This document shows positions 1 through 9,576 of a DNA stretch of 15,234 nucleotides, piece by piece; position 1 is the stretch's first letter, and each line of letters opens with the position of its first letter. The position numbers and the translations under genes are program-made. The notes beneath the pieces are model-generated. The model was not told the origin of the DNA. It ran no database searches and saw only the letters and a list, made by a program, of their open reading frames with translations. Location of the stretch: the NCBI GenBank assembly GCA_022592435.1, contig JABYQS010000697.1:1-15234 (forward strand), read 5' to 3'. This stretch comes from Cerioporus squamosus (Eukaryota; Basidiomycota; Agaricomycetes; Polyporales; Polyporaceae).

Positions 1-816
1 GAGGGCACGTCCACGGACACGATGGCAGACCGGAGTTCGCGATGAGCGGGAGCGCAGCGTCGAACGGCGCGCGGACGGGCGGCTTGAACGAGAACCCGAA
101 GATCGCGTCGAGGATCACGTCGGACGAGGCTAAAGCTGACTTGAGGGACTGGGTGTCGTTGGAGGGCTCGAGAGTTTGGATCTTCATGTTGTCGCATTGC
201 GCTTTCAGACGCTGTAGCAAAAAGGAGGAGGTACTGTATTGGCTTCCTCTTCACAGGGGATACACAAATCGTCTGCTCACCTTGTAGATTTCCTTGACCC
301 AGGCTGTGCGGCGAGAATACACACTAGATCAGCATTGCTTGCACCACGGGCAGGAAAATGGACGCACCTTGGGCATCCAGATTGTTGGCTTGTACCCGAA
401 CATCCCTAAAGGTCCACGCTAAGTGCTCATATGTGAGAGCAACAGGCGAAGTCATGTGCATACCCAGATGCCTAGCAGCAACCAACCCATCCCCACCCTG
501 GTTCCCAGGTCCACAGCATACCAATACACGCGGGTACTTGTCCTTGCCGTACACCGTCGCGAGGGTCTGGGCGCATGCGAGCCCTGCGAGCTCATCAGCT
601 GCCAGCGGGCTTTCAGTTCCTGATGCATCGTCCTGGCTTGTTTCGATATAGCGAACCTGGTCAATGCTGAAGGCGCCGACGGAGCCCATGAGCTCCTCGT
701 CGATCTAAAGGTCGAAGACCGTGGATGAGCACTATAGTACTCTCTGGGATTACACCAGAAGGTCTCATATCGCTTACTTGCTGTGCAAGCTTGGAAGTGA
801 GATACCGCATGGCCAT
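1..816 (-). CDS. NAD(P)H-hydrate epimerase (YjeF_N domain), 3' end beyond window
   Basis: This enzyme epimerises the R and S forms of hydrated NADH and NADPH, so that the partner dehydratase can restore the coenzyme. Exons read as 816-778, 704-657, 598-464, 405-368, 303-281 and 211-1. Exon 1 starts [13 protein letters not shown], exon 2 gives [10 protein letters not shown], exon 3 gives LAGLACAQ and the glycine-rich [16 protein letters not shown], exon 4 [11 protein letters not shown], and exon 6 RLKAQC and [13 protein letters not shown]; these are hallmark blocks of the family. The nucleotide-binding Asp of GGDG is present. Three places appear to lack one base against the family pattern: near 595, near 293 and near 25, where VSVDVPS continues in another frame. 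At the first two, alternative acceptors (exon starts 590 and 292) keep the frame at the cost of a few residues. An in-frame ATG at 894 would add 26 residues. The family call is secure; intactness is not. Confidence 0.88.
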
Positions 817-1453
817 TTCTTGCGGAAGTGATGAGGATTCGAGGGACGAAGTAAGGACGAGCTGCAGTGAGTAGAGACAGATAGACAGCTTCAAGTTGGC
901 TACAGCTGCAGCGAAGAGTCGGAGGACAGCGTCGATCGCTAAGATGACATCATCGAAGATGCCGGCGCTGACCGAGCACAGCGAGCTCTCAGCGGCATCT
1001 GCTCAGTGCTCAGTACTGGTACTAGTAGTAGTACTCACTCACTAGGACTTCGGCGATACATGGATCAGACGCATTGAGATCGAGATACATAGCAAATGCC
1101 ATACATTGCGAAGGATAGGAATACAACAACATAGAAGAGACGATGTGGTTGGGGACGCCTCACGAGTGCGAAGCCTTAGGCCTCAGGAAGGGGACGGCCG
1201 CGGCACTGCATCCAAGGACCCCGGTCAGTGTTCGGCGACTGCCAACAGCAGACCAGTCGAGCCTCACCGAACGCTCAATCACTGCGTTTTGACCCCGGTT
1301 AGTGGAAGCGCGAGTGTCTCAGGAGAAAGCAGGTACTTGCACGCTGTTGTAGACCAGTGATTCCAGAGGAAATATCCTCTACTACACGCTAGTAGGCGCT
1401 ACCGTCCGAACAGGTCACATGCATCACAACCTAGTACACGTAGCGAGTTGGCG

Positions 1454-1478
1454 GCTACTCGAACCCGGTTCGAGTAGC
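1454..1478. repeat. Near-perfect palindrome, 12-bp arms, 1-nt centre
   Basis: GCTACTCGAACC at 1454-1465 is the exact reverse complement of GGTTCGAGTAGC at 1467-1478, with a single C between. It could be a dimeric transcription-factor site or a cruciform or hairpin in the peroxidase 3' region. The right arm resembles a tRNA B-box start, but no tRNA fold is present. Confidence 0.85.
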
Positions 1479-1507
1479 TGCAACCTTCCGCAACCGATCT
1501 CAGCTGC

Positions 1508-1521
1508 CTCAGCTAGCTGAG
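1508..1521. repeat. Perfect 14-bp palindrome
   Basis: CTCAGCTAGCTGAG equals its own reverse complement. It lies 30 bp from the larger palindrome at 1454-1478 and about 125 bp past the peroxidase stop on the minus strand. Function is unknown. Confidence 0.85.
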
Positions 1522-1644
1522 ACTCAAGTACTCTTACAGGTAACATCCCCTCACCAGCATTCAGAAGTCGACCCGGGGGACAATTCAGGTTTGACTATAC
1601 AGGACTACGCCACCAGTTATCATCTGTTGATCGGAGCTCGAATG

Positions 1645-3249
1645 TTAACTAGGAGCCCTCAAAACGCAGTGAATGTCTGCGGGTCCAAAGCCTGGCGGAT
1701 AGCTTGCGGTCTTGTTCCGAGGCGGAGGCACAGGAATGACATGAGAGCAGTCGACCAAGTCCCCGATCTTGTGTCCCAGCGTCGCGACCTTCGCCATCGC
1801 CTTGCGGAAGGCCTCTCTCATACGATCGTCGTCGCCTGTAATAAGCAACAGCAGGCACTGCATATGTGAAGCGCGAGCAAGCAGGGAACGCCAGAATTCG
1901 CACCGATATAGGACTGCCATGCACAAGCAGTGTCGGGGTACCGTGCTATCGCCGCGTCCGAGGAGAGCCTGAATACGTCCTTGGTTGCCGACAGAGCCTC
2001 CCCAGCATGGGGTGCCTTCCGAGGGTACACACTGCCTTTCAGAAGCACCTATGGCGCGCCAAACGACCTGTGAGTGAGCAGGTTTCCCCGCCTCGATCCC
2101 TGGATCCCTGGACCGAGCGATCGGCCGCGTACCTCCAGATAGAACTGCGAGTCGAATGCGTCTGGGGTGCTGTCAAGCGGTGTACCGTTGGCGGCTGGAT
2201 CGATGGTGTGCTGCCTCCCTATAGAGTGCGCTCCGAGAAGAACAATTGTATCTTCCGCGGAGAACCCCGCGTCTTTCATTCGAGAGAGGAGTACCTGAGC
2301 TGTGTCCGTCGGTGCGGGGAAGAGTCCTGAAGGCGCGGAGGCGATAGCTGCGGGACGCCCGGCGAAGAACCCTAGACGAGGTGCCCCAGGACAATTCGAG
2401 AGTCCCACTGCACCAGCGAACTGAACGCTAGCGAAGATGACCAGATGTGCTGAGAGCTTGAGAAGAGACGCGAGGACGCAGAGTGGCCTCACATGTCACC
2501 ATAGCTGACATTATGCGCATCGGCGACGCGCTTGAGGGACTTGACGATGCCCTGCAGTCCCTTGTTCGCGGCTGCTCTGAAGTCAGCATGGACAGCAGCG
2601 ACTACACGACACACGCACGGCTTGCGAGCTCTATCTCGGAGAACGCCACCAAGCTGCCATCTGTATTATGTTAGTGATTGGGGGGCAGGAAGGTTGGTGC
2701 TCATGACCTGCACCACCACCTCTGTTGATTGGCAGGTCAGTGACCACGAGGGCTACCACATGTTGCACATACCCGAAGGTCCCAGAGTTCCAAAGCGCGG
2801 AAGAGTAGCCTATGGCGTCGTGGAAGGTGATGCGCAAGCTTTGGCGGGAGCGATCATTGCAATGTCCGCCCCCGAACCTATTCGTAACCTCATAAGCTGG
2901 TTGCTACGAATGACAGCACAAGTGCACGCACAGATTGACTTGCAGATCCTCATATACCTAGCATAGCAAGGACGCATAAGCTCAAGAGTCGACGCTTCAA
3001 GCACGTTCAGCTTCACATGATGCCACTTGCGACACTGGACGAACAAGCAGAAGGTCAACCACGGGGCGTAAGGCTGGAAGGGGTGTGCTTACGGTAGACG
3101 AATTCCCTCCTGCAGGTACCGAGACTGAGGATTCGGGAGCGCAAAAGACACTTCAGGCGCGGTGTGCAGTATAGCTCCGGACCGAACCGACCTGCGTGCG
3201 TGAGAACGGCACATATAGCGAGCCAGAAGAACGTGTATGGACACTGCAT
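1645..3249 (-). CDS. Secreted class II fungal haem peroxidase, generic-peroxidase type
   Basis: An extracellular peroxidase that uses H2O2 to oxidise small aromatic substrates. Exons read as 3249-3188, 3150-3093, 3034-3017, 2957-2932, 2877-2773, 2721-2708, 2660-2619, 2574-2493, 2427-2133, 2048-1904 and 1835-1645, giving 345 aa, the usual family size. The start [20 protein letters not shown] looks like a signal peptide. Distal block [13 protein letters not shown] carries Arg70 and His74; GGGGADGS and [16 protein letters not shown] follow; proximal His203 sits in [29 protein letters not shown] and [10 protein letters not shown] close the fold. The Mn-binding acidic triad reads Asp63, Gln67 and His209, and the exposed catalytic Trp position is Val198, so neither Mn-peroxidase nor lignin/versatile activity is expected. 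The usual Cys-Cys pair reads Cys-Arg. Junctions at 3188/3150 and 2619/2574 are the least certain because the implied introns are short (37 and 44 nt). Confidence 0.9.
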
Positions 3250-3422
3250 CTGCGAGTCTAGGCTGTTCCTGAGAAGAGAAGGCGTGCTGGTGGTCGTGTG
3301 GTGGTCGAAGGCTGTGGGCGGTAGCAGGTGAGTCCGCTCAACAGGCTCACCGCCGGGGAGAAGGAGGGTGGTCGACGGGTGGTATATAAGAACGGGCTGT
3401 CGTCGTCCGAGAGCAAGCCTGG
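3250..3422. promoter_or_regulatory. Divergent promoter region, peroxidase / MYND gene
   Basis: Only 173 bp separate the peroxidase start (minus strand) from the first ATG of the MYND gene (plus strand), so both promoters must share this stretch or overlap neighbouring transcribed sequence. A plus-strand TATA box is visible at 3383-3390. I see no equally good TATA facing the peroxidase. Confidence 0.55.
3383..3390 (+). promoter_or_regulatory. TATA box of the MYND gene
   Basis: TATATAAG lies 33 bp before the first in-frame ATG (3423) and about 255 bp before the better-context ATG at 3645. A start of transcription some 30 bp downstream would leave almost no leader for the first ATG. Confidence 0.5.
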
Positions 3423-4958
3423 ATGGAGAAGACGCGACTGAAGCGGACGCAGTTTAGGGCGGGCCTTTTCGCGTCACCGCCGCCAACCGACCTGCAACCG
3501 GGCGCCTGCCTCGGTCCCGCATCACTGGGCCCGCCCTCGCTTCCCGATCCTCTTGACCTCGACCTCGACGCTGAGTTTCGTCTGCATTCCCTCCACCTCG
3601 CCGCCTCCCTCGACGCGTACCCCACCCCACCCCCGCCGCCAGCCATGCCCGGGCGGCACTACTCCAAGTTCATCCCGCCCAGCCTCGCCATGAGCGAGCT
3701 CGAGTGCCAGAAACTCGACAACGACGCTACCGACATGCTCATCGACAAGTGGCTCGAGCGGCCACACCGCCCCGACTCCTACTACGACTGGTTCCAGCGC
3801 GTGCGCGAGCGGAAGCACCTCGCCAACGCCAGCGCGCGACGCGACCAGGTTCTCCTCTGGAACAAGGGTGTCTTCGTCCCCGAGAACATCTTCACCCGCA
3901 CGGTCGACACCGGCCGACTGATACCCCTCGATCGCACATGGGTCACACATGTCTACCACCACCGATCTATGAAGCGGCTCACCATGATGCCCGTCATATT
4001 CAGTATGGTGAGCGTCGCTCTGAACCACCGCGCGCGGGACGCCAAAATTTACAACCACCCCGCCTCCCCCTCTAGCTCCCGGAGTTGATGCTCCTCCGCG
4101 GAATGCATGACCGTGGTTGCGACGAGATATATGTGATAGTCACGGATCTCAAGCGACACGAGATGGACCAAGTGACGGATTACTTCAAGTATGTCTGCCA
4201 GAATACGGTACAGGGATACTGCAAACCGAGCGTGGAGCAGAAGATCAATCATGATTGTGAGTGTCTCCTTCGCCCCCCATCCCCAGGTACCGCACCACCG
4301 TGCAAAGCGAAATTTCCCCTGTACATGCCGCGGAGCTCTGTCCTGATATTTGCCTCTAGACATCCTGCTCAACAACGCGCTCGACCGCCGCACGCCATGC
4401 TTCCCACAGATTGACCTCACCCTCCGCGCCATCCTCCACGAGAAACGTCCGCCTTTCATCGTCCTCTTCTCGCACCAAACCATGTCCTACTCCCAGATCC
4501 TCTTCGCCCACCCCTCGTTCGTCCCATCCAAGGACATGTACTACGACTTCCCCAGCGGCTGCCCCAACCCCGGCTGTACGGACAACTGCTGCGAGCTTAT
4601 TCGGTTCCCCAAGCAAGGTCCCGAGAATGCGGCCGTGCTCTCCCCGAGCTCGAAGAAGAAAGTCCGGTACCGGTACGGGCGACGAGTGCGTCCGAAGGAG
4701 ATGTGCAACTGGATCGAGTGCGACGTCTGTTTCTCGGACGAGCGCGACACTCTGCCCTCGAGCGGGTCCGAGGGTAGCAGCGAAGGCAGCGTCGAGGGCA
4801 GCGATCTCGGCTCTGAATACAGCACCGGGAGCAGCAAGGCCTTCACTGGACTCGTCTGCAGCCGCTGCAAGCTCGTCAAGTACTGTTCTGCGGACCACCA
4901 GCGCCGCGACTGGGAAGAGCACAAGCGCGCATGCGCTAAGCCCCTCGGCGAGTCGTAA
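3423..4958 (+). CDS. MYND-type zinc-finger protein
   Basis: Three exons, 3423-4007, 4076-4256 and 4360-4958, give 454 aa. The C-terminus is a MYND finger, a zinc-binding protein-interaction module: Cys376 and Cys379 (CDVC), Cys422 and Cys425 (CSRC), Cys431, His435 (YCSADHQ), His443 and Cys447 (HKRAC). The sixth ligand is His rather than Cys, a known variant. About 42 residues rich in Ser, Gly and Glu separate the first Cys pair from the second, much longer than usual. The rest (for example DEIYVIVTDLKRHEMDQVTD, and a Cys-rich CPNPGCTDNCC patch near 323-333) has no domain I recognise. Translation may really begin at 3645 (context gccATGc); residues 1-74 are Pro- and Leu-rich with little structure and could be 5' UTR. 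Both introns have canonical GTGAG donors and CTCTAG acceptors. The partner and cellular role are unknown. Confidence 0.85.
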
Positions 4959-5349
4959 ACGCGTATTGGCTCGGTCGTACGTTGGACTGGCAGCAGAGGA
5001 TACATTGTGCGTGTACGTTCGGACTGCATGGTTATTGTTCCTTGTTATCCTCGATATGCCTTATTTTGTAGCAGTGTACTTGCCTTCCGAAGTCGTCGAT
5101 ATGTATCCGTATCTATTTACGACAGTACACGACCCACGTTACGCCCCCATCTTCTCTACTTATATGACACTTTATGTAGCCAGTCTTCCCGTTTCCTCAC
5201 TGTTGTAATCCCGAGGTCTTTCTATGTCCTCGTCTGAATGTCATGCGCGCACGTGACGAACGCGTCTCATGCCGTCGCGTCTCCGGTTTCCCTCGCTTGC
5301 GGTCCAGTGGGAACTGCTTGCCTTCAAACCACCACCACTGTTCTCAGCC
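4959..5349. other. Intergenic: MYND 3' UTR and S28 peptidase promoter
   Basis: A 391-bp gap between two genes on the plus strand. The left part should be 3' UTR. Open frames that run through it are continuations of shifted frames of the MYND gene. The right part holds a CACGTGAC motif at 5250-5257. No RNA gene or repeat is visible. Confidence 0.55.
5250..5257. promoter_or_regulatory. E-box-like CACGTGAC upstream of S28 peptidase
   Basis: CACGTG is the core bound by fungal bHLH factors. This copy sits about 95 bp before the chosen ATG of the S28 gene, a plausible promoter position. A single hexamer is weak evidence. Confidence 0.3.
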
Positions 5350-7737
5350 ATGGCGAGAAAGCGCATTTTGATCGCGTTCCTCTCGTGCTTCACTGAGCTC
5401 GCTGTAGGCAGTGGCATCGACCAGATTCGTCTCAGCTTGGGCCCACAAGCAGTCAACCTCTGGAAGCTCGAGGCCGCTCGCACCCGCTCCCAGGCGCAAG
5501 GCACGCTCCTCGTTCAGGACACGCAAGATACGAGCTACGCTGAAGGGGGAAACGAAGGGGCCAAGAGCCAGCTGGCGAAGGAGTTCTCCGAACAATGGTT
5601 CGAGCAGCCTCTGGACCACTTTGCGAAGGCGAATGAGACAGAGACGTGGCAGCAGCGGTACTGGGTGAACACGCGGCACTACACCCCGGGGCCGAGCACG
5701 CCTGTCTTTGTGCTAGATGGTGGGGAGACGTCGGGCGAGGATAGGTTGCCGTTCCTCGATACTGGCATTATGGACATCTTGGCCAGGGTGACCGGTGGGA
5801 TTGGGATCGTGCTCGAGCATAGGTACGTGTAGTCGACTGCTTGGGAGGCAAATATCTGGCGGAAACTGAAAGGTGGACGTGTAATGTGTTCGCAGGTACT
5901 ACGGTACGAGTGTGGGACGTTGACCGTAAGACCGTTGTCTAAGTGTATGCGTGGCTACTCCGTCCTAGGTCAGTCGTTGCCGGTCAAGAATCTGACTACC
6001 GACTCGCTCCGGTACGTTCCTCAGCATGCCGCCACGCAAGTGACGTTGATGTCATTGGTGCTTAATGCGCAGGTTCTTGAACAATGCCCAGTCCGCGGCG
6101 GACTCGGCTCACTTCATGGCGAACGTCAAGTTCGACGGGATCGATGAAGACCTGACTGCCCCCAATCATCCCTGGATATACTATGGCGTATGTGATCCAG
6201 GAGAGCACGCTTCCACCATCTACTTGGCTGATACTGAGTTATTAGGGCTCTTATGCGGGTGCTCGTGCCGCGCACATGAAGGTCCTATACCCCGACCTCG
6301 TCTGGGGTGCCATTGCATCGAGCGGTATGTTTATGATTCTTGCAACCGCCAACATTGCTATGTCTGATCTCCTGCACAGGCGTCACGCATGCTAGCATTG
6401 AGAACTGGGAGTACATGGACATCATCCGGCGCGCGGCGGACCGCGTGTGCTCGGGCAACCTGCAGGTCTCTGTTGAGATTATCGACTCGCTTCTCAGCAA
6501 CCCTCTCACCCGGACGCCGATCAAGTCGCTATTCGGAGTGGCTGCTCTTGAGCATGACGAGGACTTCGCGTCGCTCATTGAGGTTCGGCCGCATGTTCTT
6601 CTCATCCTGCAATAAGGATCGACTACTGACACTCACGTTCAATATTCGGCAGAGCCCGCTGGGGTACTGGCAGGCAAGGAATTGGGACCCTGAAGTTGGG
6701 AGCTCGGAATGGGACACCTTCTGTGCAGCGCTGAACGGCAAGTTTGAGCCAGAGGATCCTGACACGACCGCGGTTTCGTACGACGAGAGCAGCGACATGG
6801 TGACCATCGAGGGTGACCTGATGGTTCCCGTGCCCGTGTACAACTACGCGAAGTACATCAAGGCTGTCAGTAGCTCAATGCTCCCTGCGTTTCTCCCGAG
6901 GCGCTGACGTGTTCGCGTCTTATTTCCCGCCACAGAACTTTGTCAGTCAATGTCCCGACGACGCCGTAGAGCAGTGTTTCGGCACCTGGGACGACAGCAA
7001 GTTCCACGATACGGGCCTCGACCAGACCTGGAGGCTGTGGCTCTTCCAGGTCTGCACCGAGTGGGGGTACTTCTCGGTGCGTCCAAGCGAGTCTCGTACC
7101 GTCTGGAACGCGGCGCTGATAGCAGCACTGTCAGACTGCTCCTCCGAAGGGCGTGCCTCGCATCGTCTCTCGTCTCCTGACGCTTGAGTATGAGTCGAAG
7201 ATTTGCCGCCAGGTGCGTTAGACACTGTCTCTTCCGCAAGCGAATTTGACATGAGTGTGTCTGGACATCTCAGGCGTACCTTCCGGGCAAGCACTTCGCT
7301 GTGCCTGCACTTCCCAACATCACCGTCGTGAACGCACTTGGTGACTACGACATCGAGGCTGACCGTTTGGCCATCATTGACGGAGAAGGTAAAGCAGGTG
7401 GCTCCATTACGGCTTTCACTGTTCTGAGGAATGCTATGTAGTGGATCCATGGAGGCCAGTCACTCCTCACAGCGAGTATGCGCGCCCTCGGGAGGACACG
7501 ATCTTGAGGCCATTCAAGATCATCCGAGGTTCGTGATTGCTATTTTTTACGTGGTTGTAATACTCACTCCCGATCGCATTCGTAACAGGCGGTGTACACC
7601 ACTGGGACGAGAATGGGCGAAGCGACATTCTGGAGGAGCCTCCACAAATCCAGATGATTCACGAGGAGATCATCGTCTTCGTGACCTCTTGGCTTGAAGA
7701 CTGGGAGGCAGAGCGCTTCTTACGACAGCAGCAGTGA
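5350..7737 (+). CDS. Serine peptidase family S28 (prolyl carboxypeptidase-like), secreted
   Basis: Family S28 enzymes cleave at prolyl bonds and act in acidic vacuolar or extracellular settings. Twelve exons: 5350-5822, 5896-5909 (14 nt), 5969-6011, 6073-6187, 6246-6324, 6380-6582, 6653-6865, 6936-7076, 7135-7212, 7274-7388, 7442-7528 and 7589-7737, giving 569 aa. The frame closes perfectly across all junctions. FEQPLDHF marks the domain start; VFVLDGGETSGEDRLPF, LEHRYYGTS, NLTTDSLRFLNN and YYGGSYAGARAAHMK follow, the last holding nucleophile Ser217. Asp493 lies in DGEVDPW, and the catalytic His is 524 or 525 in GGVHHWDENG. The ATG at 5350 has an excellent context (gccATGg) and opens a hydrophobic leader fitting a signal peptide; an in-frame ATG at 5269 would place 27 residues before it and is less likely. 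About 60 residues between leader and domain look like a spacer or propeptide. Confidence 0.93.
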
Positions 7738-7897
7738 CATGGCCGGGATCGCGCATTGTAACTTGTTATGAATGGATTGGTGGATAGGTTTCCAAAGACC
7801 GAGGCGTTGAGTATGATGTGACGTATAATCTAGACGCCTGGATCCTAGGCTCCGACTCGGCCGCTTTTTCCGGCATTCTCAACTCCCACATAGACGA

Positions 7898-7903
7898 TAT
7901 ATA
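7898..7903 (+). promoter_or_regulatory. TATA-like box of the upstream sirtuin gene
   Basis: TATATA lies 58 bp before the chosen ATG at 7961, within the 223-bp gap that follows the S28 stop. Position and strand fit a core promoter, but the motif is short. Confidence 0.35.
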
Positions 7904-7960
7904 CCTAGTTCGCAGTTCCAAAGCGCAGTCTTACCTTTTGCTAACAACCACATCATAGGC

Positions 7961-9576
7961 ATGGGCAATGAGGTTTCCGCCCCCTACGAAGGGCCGCCCG
8001 AGGTCCTCGAAGGCAAAGATATACCGTCCATCGCAAAGTACATGAAGTCGGAGAAGTGCAAGAAAGTGTTTGTCATGGTACGCTTCTATATCATGCGCTG
8101 CTGCCCGGATACTGATTAGACCCTGTGATGTAACAGCTTGGAGCCGGTAAGCTATACAATGACTGTAATACTTTGCGCAGCTCATCCAAGCATTGAAACA
8201 CAGGCGTGAGCACGGCAGCTGGGATACCGGACTTCCGATCTCCAGAAACAGGTATGCTGTTTTGTGTGCGTGAAAGCTGACACGCGCTTATGGTTGTTGT
8301 AGGTCTCTACGTCAGTCTCGCGTGCACTGAGCCAGAGTCTGCTACGGGTTCCTCACGTTTCACTTGTATAGGCGAACTTGCAGAGGTTGAAGCTCCCATA
8401 TCCAGAAGCGGTATTCGAGATCAACTACTTCCGGGAGAACCCCATTCCCTGTCAGTCCTTCTGCGTCCTACGTCCATCCGCAGTCCGTACTGATGTATCC
8501 GCGCTACAGTCTATACCCTCGCCCGCGAGCTCTACCCCGGCCGCTATCGCCCCACGCTCACGCACACCTTCGTGAAGCTCCTCGCAGATCATTCATACCT
8601 TGACACCTGCTTCACGCAGAACATCGACACCCTCGAACGTCAAGCCGGCGTTCCGGGTGAGAAGATCGTCGAGGCGCACGGGAGCTTCGCCGACCAGCAC
8701 TGTATCGAATGTCGCTCTGGCTACGATGGCGCCAAGATGAGGGCCGCTATTGAGAAGGGCGTTACGAAGAAGAGCGATACCGTGCGCTGCGAAAATTGCG
8801 AAGGGCTCGTAAAGCCTGACATCGTCTTCTTCGGCGAATCGGTGCGTGCTGCGTGCTAGTCACGCGCGTCCCCACGGACATGAGGCTGATGAGCGTTGCA
8901 CTTTGCACTCTAGTTGCCTCCGCTGTTCGCGCAGATGGCCCCCAGACTGCGCGAGGCAGACCTGCTGTTCGTGATCGGGACGTCGTTGAAGGTGCACCCG
9001 TTCGCGTCCCTCACGGGGCTCGTGCCCGAGAGCTGCCCGCGCGTTTTGATCAACATGGAACCCGCGGGGACCATCGGGTCGAGGCCTGACGACGTTGTGC
9101 TTCTCGGACGGTGTGACGAGATAATCCGAGAGCTCGCTCGGGAGCTCGGGTGGGAGGACGAGCTGGACCGCGAATGGGGCAAGACTGAAATCCTTGCTCC
9201 GCTCGACACGCTTGGGAAGGGAGAGGTCGGGGCTGTGGAGAAAGTGATAGCAGGGAGCGAGAAGGAGGCGGTAGCGGCGAAGCACTCCAAGCCCCAGGCT
9301 GCTGGCGACAGTGAAGCCGCCGTGGCGAAGGAGGAGGCACGGGTAGAGGCGGAGGTCGAGAAACTGACGCAGCAGATTGCGAAGGCTTTGGATATCTCGG
9401 AGTCCGATGGGCAATCGGAGGACACCCGAAGTGCAGAGACAAGGTCGCCGGAGATCTCACCCTCGGAGACTTCTGTGATTGGTGCCTCTGTGGCGTCACC
9501 ACGCGGACAGTCGGATGAGAGGGCAACTCCCGACCTCGCACCTCCGAAGGAGCAGAAGGAGAAGGAGAAGCTGTAA
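7961..9576 (+). CDS. Class I sirtuin (Hst2/SIRT2-like NAD-dependent deacylase), catalytically complete copy
   Basis: Removes acyl groups from lysines, consuming NAD. Seven exons: 7961-8077, 8137-8146 (10 nt), 8204-8251, 8303-8310 (8 nt), 8372-8450, 8510-8841 and 8914-9576, giving 418 aa. NAD-binding LGAGVSTAAGIPDFRSPETG begins at residue 40; TQNID is at 123-127; catalytic His144 sits in EAHGSF; the zinc site is Cys152/155 and Cys181/184 (CIEC, CENC); VKPDIVFFGES, GTSLKVHPFA and LINME follow. All active-site motifs are intact. The protein begins MGNEVS, a good N-myristoylation signal (Gly2, Ser6), which suggests membrane attachment. About 125 residues after the catalytic core are rich in Glu, Lys, Ser and Ala, partly coiled-coil-like, ending in a Lys/Glu run. 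The gene lies 716 bp before a tandem paralogue with the same exon plan. Confidence 0.93.

Larger units (their letters stand above)
895..1644. other. Gene-free interval between epimerase start and peroxidase end
   Basis: About 750 bp lie upstream of the epimerase and downstream of the peroxidase stop (both genes are on the minus strand). An open frame at 1106-1360 on the plus strand has no recognisable domain and a basic, low-information translation, so I do not call it a gene. The interval should contain the epimerase promoter and the peroxidase 3' UTR. The only clear structure is the pair of palindromes at 1454-1478 and 1508-1521, listed separately. Confidence 0.6.

Noticed and set aside
1106..1360. 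84-aa plus-strand open frame in the gap
   Set aside because: No recognisable motif, no splice-linked neighbours, and a composition typical of chance.
1467..1478. Possible tRNA B-box (GGTTCGAGTAGC)
   Set aside because: It is one arm of a palindrome; no acceptor stem, anticodon arm or A-box is found around it.
3522..4058. 178-aa open frame on the minus strand
   Set aside because: It lies wholly opposite exon 1 of the MYND gene, is Val/Glu/Gly-rich as expected for the antisense of GC-rich coding DNA, and shows no domain.
4356..4922. 188-aa open frame on the minus strand
   Set aside because: Antisense shadow of the MYND gene's last exon; low-complexity Ala/Val/Glu composition and no motif.
3645..4958. 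SET-domain (SMYD-like) methyltransferase reading of the MYND gene
   Set aside because: No NHSC or GEEL-type SET motifs are present; only the MYND finger is supported.
4411..5208. 265-aa plus-strand open frame
   Set aside because: Shifted frame of the same MYND exon, Ser/Arg/Thr-rich, running into the 3' UTR; the overlapping frame carries the zinc ligands.
8860..9541. Long minus-strand open frames opposite the first sirtuin
   Set aside because: They mirror the last sirtuin exon; the sense strand carries the conserved GTSL and LINME motifs.
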